Assembly (NCBI GenBank): GCA_964343975.1
Contig: CAYFLU010000145.1
Location: forward strand, 1 to 8,523
Origin: SCUN01 sp964343975
GTDB lineage: Bacteria; Acidobacteriota; Vicinamibacteria; Vicinamibacterales; SCN-69-37
Direction of reading: 5' to 3'
Length of the DNA: 8,523 bases
Shown here: in pieces, positions 4,525-8,523 of the stretch
How the letters are laid out: the number at the start of each line of letters is the position of its first letter
Position numbering within the stretch: position 1 is the stretch's first letter
Position numbers and translations under genes: made by a program
Notes under the pieces: model-generated
Databases searched by the model: none
What the model saw: the letters and a program-made list of their open reading frames with translations, nothing else
What the model was told of the DNA's origin: nothing

Positions 4525-6675
4525 TCAGGCGCGCCGGAGATTTCCCGCCGTCTCGTTGGGAAACACGCGGATGCGGGCATCCACGATGTGGCAGCCGTGG
4601 CCGGCCGCCTTCACGATCACCGGATTCAGATCGAGTTCGAGAATCTCGGGCACCGCCTGCGCCAGCGCGGAGATGCGCGAGAGCAGGTCGCCGAGCGCCT
4701 CGATGTCGGCTGCCGGTTTTCCGCGATGCGCGGCCAGCAGCCGCCCGGCACGCGATTCGGCAATCAGCTCTGCCACGTCGCGCCCGACGAGCGGCGCGAG
4801 GCGGAAGCGCATGTCGCCCAGCACCTCCACATCGGTGCCGCCCATGCCGAAGCCGATGATCGGGCCGAACAACCGGTCATGCACGACGCCGATCATCGTC
4901 TCGACGCCGCCGTTCAGCATCGGCTGAATCGACACGCCGTCGAACGGCACGCCATGACGATCCGCCGACTGGCGCAGCGCCCGGAACGCCTCACGCACCG
5001 CGTCGACATCGTCGAGATTGAGCAGCACGCCGCCGAGATCGCTCTTGTGCGTCACCTGGCTCGACACGAGCTTGGCAACGACCGGGAACCCCATCGCCTC
5101 AGCGGACTCGATGGCTGCCTCGGCCGTGCGCGCGAACGCCGTCGGCGCCAGCGTCACGCCATAGGCCGCCAACACGCGCCGCATCTCTTCTTCGGTGAGC
5201 CACGCCTGTCCACGCGACGCGAGCACCGACTGACAGACCGCACGCGCCGCCTTCGCGCTCACGTCAGTGAACTCCCGCGGCATGCCGAGCGGCGTGTCGC
5301 GCCAACGCGCGTACGACACCACTTTCCCCAGTGCGCGCGCGGCGTTCTCCGGGAACTCGTACACCGGGATCTGCTCGCCATTGAATTCCACACGGCCCGG
5401 AATGTCGCCGGCCATCAGGCACGCGAGGATCGGTTTGCCCGTCGCACCGGCGGCGCGCGCGGCGACGATGCCACGGCCCATGGCGTCGATCACGGCCTTG
5501 GCGCCGGACGGATCCACCGGCGTGTAGAGAATGATCAGCGCATCGGTCTCGCCGGCGCGGAGTACCGTGTCGATCGTGCGCTCGTACTCGTCGGGCCCTG
5601 CCGACGCGATCATGTCCACGGGATTGCCGACCGACGGCACCGCGGGCAAGAGCGCCTGCAGACGCGCACGCGTGAACTCGCTGAAGCGCACCACCGACAA
5701 CCCGGCCGCCTCGCACGCATCCGCGGCGAGAATGCCCGGACCGCCCGCGTTGGTCACGATGGCCACGCGACTGCCGCGCGGCAACGGCTGCGCCGAGAGG
5801 AGCGCCGACAGGTCGAACATCTCGTCGATCGTGTCGGCGCGGATCACGCCCGTCTGATGGAAGAGCGCCTGCACGGTGGTGTCGCTCGCGGCGAGCGCGG
5901 CCGTGTGGCTCCCCGCCGCGCGTGACCCGGCCTTCGTGCGGCCGGCCTTCACCGCGATGATCGGCTTCGTGCGGCCGATGCGACGCGCGAGATTGGCGAA
6001 GCGACGCGGGTTGCCGAACGACTCGAGGTAGAGCGCGATCACCTTCGTGGCCGGATCCGATTCCCAGTACTCGAGCAGGTCGTTGCTCGAGACGTCGGCC
6101 TTGTTGCCCACGCTCACGAAGCCCGAGAGCCCGACATGACGCCGCGTGGCGAGCGAGAGAATCACCATGCCGAGCGCGCCGCTCTGCGACGACAACGCCA
6201 GACCGCCGGAGGACGGAAAGATCGGCGAGAACGAGCCGTTCATCGGCGCATCGGCTTCCGCCGTGAGCACGCCCATGCAGTTGGGACCGACCATCCGCAT
6301 GCCGGCCGCGCGCACTTTCGCCACGAGCTCGTCCTGGAGCGCCTTCCCTTCTTCGCCCGCTTCGGCATACCCGGCCGTGATCAGCACGAGCGCCTTCACG
6401 CCCTTCGCGGCGCAGTCATCGACCACCGCCGCCACGGCCGGGCGTGGCACGGCGATCACCGCCAAGTCGACCGGCTCCGGCACGTCGCGCACGGTCTTGT
6501 ACCCGGCGTAGCCTTCCACCGCGGAGCCGTCCTTGTTGATGGGGAATATCCCGCCGCGATATTTCGCGGCCAGCATGCAATCGAAGATGCGCCGGCCCAT
6601 GCCGGAGGGGTTCTGCGAGACGCCGACGATGGCGACCGAACGGGGATGAAAGAGAGGGGAAAGAGTCGGCTCCAT
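4525..6675 (-). CDS. NDP-forming acyl-CoA synthetase, fused alpha-beta (acetate--CoA ligase, ADP-forming type)
   Basis: This 716-residue enzyme of the acyl-CoA synthetase (NDP-forming) superfamily couples acyl-CoA cleavage to ATP or GTP formation, or runs in reverse. Numbered from the ATG at 6675, the domains are: a CoA-binding Rossmann fold (about 5-130, VAIVGVSQNPSGMG); succinyl-CoA-ligase-like domains (about 140-455, GPNCMGVL, LSSQSGALG); and a C-terminal ATP-grasp part (about 480-700, VVAKLVSSQVTHKSDLGGV, ending near ELDLNPV). The catalytic histidine is H257 in GSHTAALAAS, E218 is in YLES, and the second, swinging-loop histidine is about H543 in THKSD. With this start, E218 and H257 carry the same numbers as I recall for the archaeal Pyrococcus enzyme. 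In-frame ATGs at 6690 and 6696 would add five or seven residues; only weak GGTGG supports 6675. No acetyltransferase domain is attached. The substrate (acetate, propionate or larger acids) cannot be told from sequence. The preceding gene ends 55 bases upstream. Confidence 0.9.
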   Translation of the reverse strand: MEPTLSPLFHPRSVAIVGVSQNPSGMGRRIFDCMLAAKYRGGIFPINKDGSAVEGYAGYKTVRDVPEPVDLAVIAVPRPAVAAVVDDCAAKGVKALVLITAGYAEAGEEGKALQDELVAKVRAAGMRMVGPNCMGVLTAEADAPMNGSFSPIFPSSGGLALSSQSGALGMVILSLATRRHVGLSGFVSVGNKADVSSNDLLEYWESDPATKVIALYLESFGNPRRFANLARRIGRTKPIIAVKAGRTKAGSRAAGSHTAALAASDTTVQALFHQTGVIRADTIDEMFDLSALLSAQPLPRGSRVAIVTNAGGPGILAADACEAAGLSVVRFSEFTRARLQALLPAVPSVGNPVDMIASAGPDEYERTIDTVLRAGETDALIILYTPVDPSGAKAVIDAMGRGIVAARAAGATGKPILACLMAGDIPGRVEFNGEQIPVYEFPENAARALGKVVSYARWRDTPLGMPREFTDVSAKAARAVCQSVLASRGQAWLTEEEMRRVLAAYGVTLAPTAFARTAEAAIESAEAMGFPVVAKLVSSQVTHKSDLGGVLLNLDDVDAVREAFRALRQSADRHGVPFDGVSIQPMLNGGVETMIGVVHDRLFGPIIGFGMGGTDVEVLGDMRFRLAPLVGRDVAELIAESRAGRLLAAHRGKPAADIEALGDLLSRISALAQAVPEILELDLNPVIVKAAGHGCHIVDARIRVFPNETAGNLRRA

Positions 6676-6730
6676 GGCAGGCACCACCATCCCCATAGTG
6701 GCTGCAATCCCGCTGCCAAGTCGAGCGCGG

Positions 6731-7020
6731 CTAATCCCTTCCCAGTGCGGCGTAGGTCAGGATCGGCGCAACGATGAGCGCCGCCACGACCGAGATGGTG
6801 AGCCACAGCGGCGCCGCGGAGACGGCGGCCGTGGACAGTTGCACCGCGCGTGCGGCCGCGCTCCCGAGCACCGTGCCGGCGCTGCCGAGATAGTCGCTGA
6901 ACGTGGACCACGACAGGCGCAGCACCGTGCCCATCGCCACGAGGCCGATGCCGATGCCAATGCCCTGCGCCATGGCCACGGGCCGGGCCGCGCGGCGGCC
7001 GGCGTCTTCGTGCGCGCGCA
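6731..7020 (-). CDS. Small membrane protein after the sigma factor, N-terminus lost in gap
   Basis: The reading frame is open from the stop (TAG, 6731-6733) to the edge of the N block. It encodes at least 96 residues beginning RAHEDAGRRAARPVAMAQ. A GTG at 6979 would give an 82-residue protein, but the charged open frame upstream suggests the true start is in the gap. Two hydrophobic stretches are visible: GIGIGIGLVAMGTVLRL, a glycine-rich candidate helix, and APLWLTISVVAALIVAPILTYAAL near the C-terminus, which is very likely membrane-spanning. No zinc-finger anti-sigma motif (HxxxCxxC) can be seen, though it could lie in the missing part. Its position directly after an ECF sigma gene makes a regulatory partner plausible. 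I do not recognise the family. Confidence 0.6.
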
Positions 7021-7120
7021 NNNNNNNNNNNNNNNNNNNNNNNNNNNNNNNNNNNNNNNNNNNNNNNNNNNNNNNNNNNNNNNNNNNNNNNNNNNNNNNN
7101 NNNNNNNNNNNNNNNNNNNN
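7021..7120. other. Assembly gap (100 Ns)
   Basis: Exactly 100 undetermined bases, the usual placeholder for a scaffold gap of unknown size. It removes the C-terminal end of the sigma factor gene and the start of the small membrane protein gene, so their spacing and any intervening gene are unknown. The two flanks are joined only by scaffolding. Confidence 0.97.
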
Positions 7121-7686
7121 AGCAGTTCGGCGAGGCGCTTGCGCGCGCGGAACAGCAAGGGCTTGATGCTCTCGGCTTTGACGCCGACGACTTCCGCGAT
7201 CTCGCGATGCGACGAGCCCTGCGCGTACGCGAGCCAGAGCATGGCGCGGTCGCGGGGTTTCAGCTGGGCCATCGCACGCGACAGATCCACGCTCACTTCG
7301 GCGCGCGCCCCGCCGTGGTCGACGCCCGAGGGCAGGAGTTCCACGTCGTGCTCGGTCGTGTTCGGCCGCGCCTTCTGCTGGCGGTAGCCGTCGCGCACGA
7401 GGTTGGTGGCGATGCGGTAGAGGTAGTGCTTGCGGTGCGCGTCGCTCGCGAAGTCGGCGTGGGCGCGCAGGAGGCGATAGAACGCCTCCTGCAGCAGGTC
7501 ATCCGCGGCGTGACGGTCGCCGGTCAGGCGCGACAGGTAGGCCCACAGCGGACGCGCGTGCCGGTCGTAGAACAACCGGAACTCGTCCTCGGTCATCGCG
7601 AAGGCCACGTGGGTCTCCGCGCCGGCCTGCTCGGCTGCCAGTGCCATCGCTTCGGCATCTCGCAACGTCAGTTCACGCCAGGTCAT
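7121..7686 (-). CDS. ECF-type RNA polymerase sigma factor, C-terminal end in gap
   Basis: This extracytoplasmic-function sigma-70 factor has 188 residues visible before the gap. Region 2 spans about 35-105 (EFRLFYDRHARPLWAYL, DDLLQEAFYRLLRA, then YLYRIATNLVRDGYRQQK, the -10-recognition part). A linker follows at about 106-140, and region 4 runs from about 140 onward (LKPRDRAMLWLAYAQGSSH, REIAEVVGV, SIKPLLFRARKRLAEL) with the helix-turn-helix that reads the -35 element. Such proteins usually end within about 20 residues of this point, so little is missing. ATG 7686 is preferred because GAGG lies four bases upstream. The ATG at 7596, which would begin right at the conserved MTEDEF, has no such site, so about 30 less conserved residues precede region 2. 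It lies 21 bases after the upstream membrane protein gene, suggesting one transcript. Its regulon is unknown. Confidence 0.92.
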
Positions 7687-7707
7687 GGGTCCTCATGCTC
7701 TCACACG

Positions 7708-8523
7708 TTACGAGCGTGACGGGGTCTCGCGTTCCCCGGATTTCGGCTCGATGAGCCCCATGCGCCGCGACAAGAGATACGAGAGGCCGCTCGACGCGAT
7801 GAACCCGAGGCCGAGCGCCTGGCCGATGATGCCGAAGAAGTGCAGCATCTCGATGACCTCGTTCGGCGCGGCCGGCGTGACCCAGCGAAGCCCCAGGCCG
7901 AGCGCGAGGAGGACCACGCCCGCCTGTGCCGACCACAGGATGCGGCCGAAGGGCGCGTGCATCGCCTTTGCGGCGCTCGCGCCGACCGCCGACGGGCCGA
8001 CCTTCAGGAACTCCCCACCGGCCGGGCTCTGGATGTAGGCGAGCATCTCGTCGTTGGACGCCAGGCGATCGATCAGCTTGTTGTGCACCTCCGCCTGCAC
8101 CTTCGACAGCCGCGACCAGCGACGATGGTCGATGATCGAACGGATGATCCAGGTGATACCGGCGACCACGCTCAGAAACCCGAGCAGGAACGTGAAGCCC
8201 TCGATGATGTTGCGCCAAGCGTTGATCGCCTGCTGCGCTCGCCCTTCCTCTGAATTGCTGAAGTAGTTCGAACTACCCGAGCGATACGACTGGAAGTAAT
8301 ACATCGGGTTGCGCGCGACTTCGGGATGCTGCTGAAGAAACTGAGCGAGTGATGGATACGCCGTCATGAACTGCGTGTTGGACATCAGCCCCGGGTCCGT
8401 CGCGAGCATCGGCCCCAGAGATGGCGGGTATTGTCGGAGAACTTCCATCAGCGCTTCGCGCGTCTCGCCGGCATCGCGGCTGTCGACGACGGCGGCCGCC
8501 CCCGCACCGCCCCCGGCCTCCGC
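7708..8523 (-). CDS. Membrane protein with YPPSLG and HPEVARNP motifs, 5' end beyond window
   Basis: The frame is open to the right edge, giving 271 residues of a longer protein; the ATG at 8448 falls inside a conserved segment and is probably not the start. From the edge there is an Ala/Gly-rich stretch, then about residues 20-80 with ALMEVLRQYPPSLGPML, DPGLMSN, AYPSLAQFLQQHPEVARNP, a pattern resembling uncharacterised proteins of Acidobacteria and Gemmatimonadota that probably lies outside the membrane. A first helix is at about 106-132 (EGFTFLLGFLSVVAGITWIIRSII). A soluble loop follows with HNKLIDRLASNDEMLAYIQSPAG, then two more helices at about 195-214 and 228-252, and a short charged tail. 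The function is unknown. Its stop is 21 bases before the ECF sigma start, so it may sense a signal or control the sigma factor. Confidence 0.75.
   Translation of the reverse strand, partial: AEAGGGAGAAAVVDSRDAGETREALMEVLRQYPPSLGPMLATDPGLMSNTQFMTAYPSLAQFLQQHPEVARNPMYYFQSYRSGSSNYFSNSEEGRAQQAINAWRNIIEGFTFLLGFLSVVAGITWIIRSIIDHRRWSRLSKVQAEVHNKLIDRLASNDEMLAYIQSPAGGEFLKVGPSAVGASAAKAMHAPFGRILWSAQAGVVLLALGLGLRWVTPAAPNEVIEMLHFFGIIGQALGLGFIASSGLSYLLSRRMGLIEPKSGERETPSRS

Noticed and set aside
3973..5925. A 650-residue plus-strand open frame across the protease and synthetase genes
   Set aside because: Its Arg/His-rich composition is typical of antisense shadow frames, and it crosses two well-supported minus-strand genes and the gap between them.
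6757..7686. A single 309-residue protein running from the sigma factor through the N block
   Set aside because: The gap length is arbitrary, so the frame across it is meaningless. Past the gap the translation is low-complexity Arg/Ala/Cys, while another frame there encodes a credible membrane protein.
1..8523. CRISPR arrays, insertion sequences, attachment sites or phage genes
   Set aside because: No regularly spaced direct repeats, transposase or integrase motifs, or duplicated tRNA ends are visible. Only a tRNA 3' end is present and nothing beside it looks integrated.

Overview
The window is GC-rich bacterial DNA with short intergenic gaps and heavy use of G/C at third codon positions. It looks like a metagenome or draft contig, because a block of 100 Ns (7021-7120) joins two pieces. 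The gene set (an ECF sigma factor ending in a SIKPLLFRARKRL-type helix, a membrane protein with YPPSLG and HPEVARNP motifs, a bacterial CASTOR/POLLUX-like channel, a chlamydial-type pyrophosphatase, hydrogenase maturation genes) would suit Gemmatimonadota or a related high-GC soil phylum. That assignment is inference from protein style, not proof.

Layout. The left edge holds the 3' half of a tRNA-Thr with anticodon CGT (1-46). The only clear plus-strand protein gene follows (106-2019), a 637-residue CASTOR/POLLUX-type ion channel with two membrane helices and two RCK-like nucleotide-binding domains. It converges on a minus-strand gene for a small secreted protein (2090-2470), and a perfect 12-bp hairpin lies between the two. 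Every remaining gene is on the minus strand. Read in the direction of transcription, from the right edge leftwards, they are: a membrane protein cut by the window edge (7708-8523); an ECF sigma factor (7121-7686) whose last residues fall in the N gap; a small membrane protein, possibly the sigma factor's partner, whose start falls in the gap (6731-7020); a fused NDP-forming acyl-CoA synthetase (4525-6675); a [NiFe]-hydrogenase maturation protease (3943-4407); a HypB-like nickel-insertion GTPase (3272-3946) overlapping the protease by 4 bases; and inorganic pyrophosphatase (2588-3256). Gaps between these genes are 15 to 117 bases, so several could be co-transcribed. The secreted-protein gene seems to have its own promoter (TACAAT at 2525-2530) with an 18-bp palindrome upstream.

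How the genes might work together. The acyl-CoA synthetase makes ATP or GTP from an acyl-CoA thioester, pyrophosphatase removes pyrophosphate, and the protease/HypB pair matures a [NiFe] hydrogenase. This fits a cell that uses H2 and thioesters as supplementary energy sources. No hydrogenase structural genes and no other hyp genes are present. The most interesting part is the maturation pair itself: both proteins have substitutions at normally conserved functional positions. The sigma factor, its small membrane neighbour and the edge-truncated membrane protein form a second candidate unit, possibly an envelope-signalling module, but the gap hides their junction.
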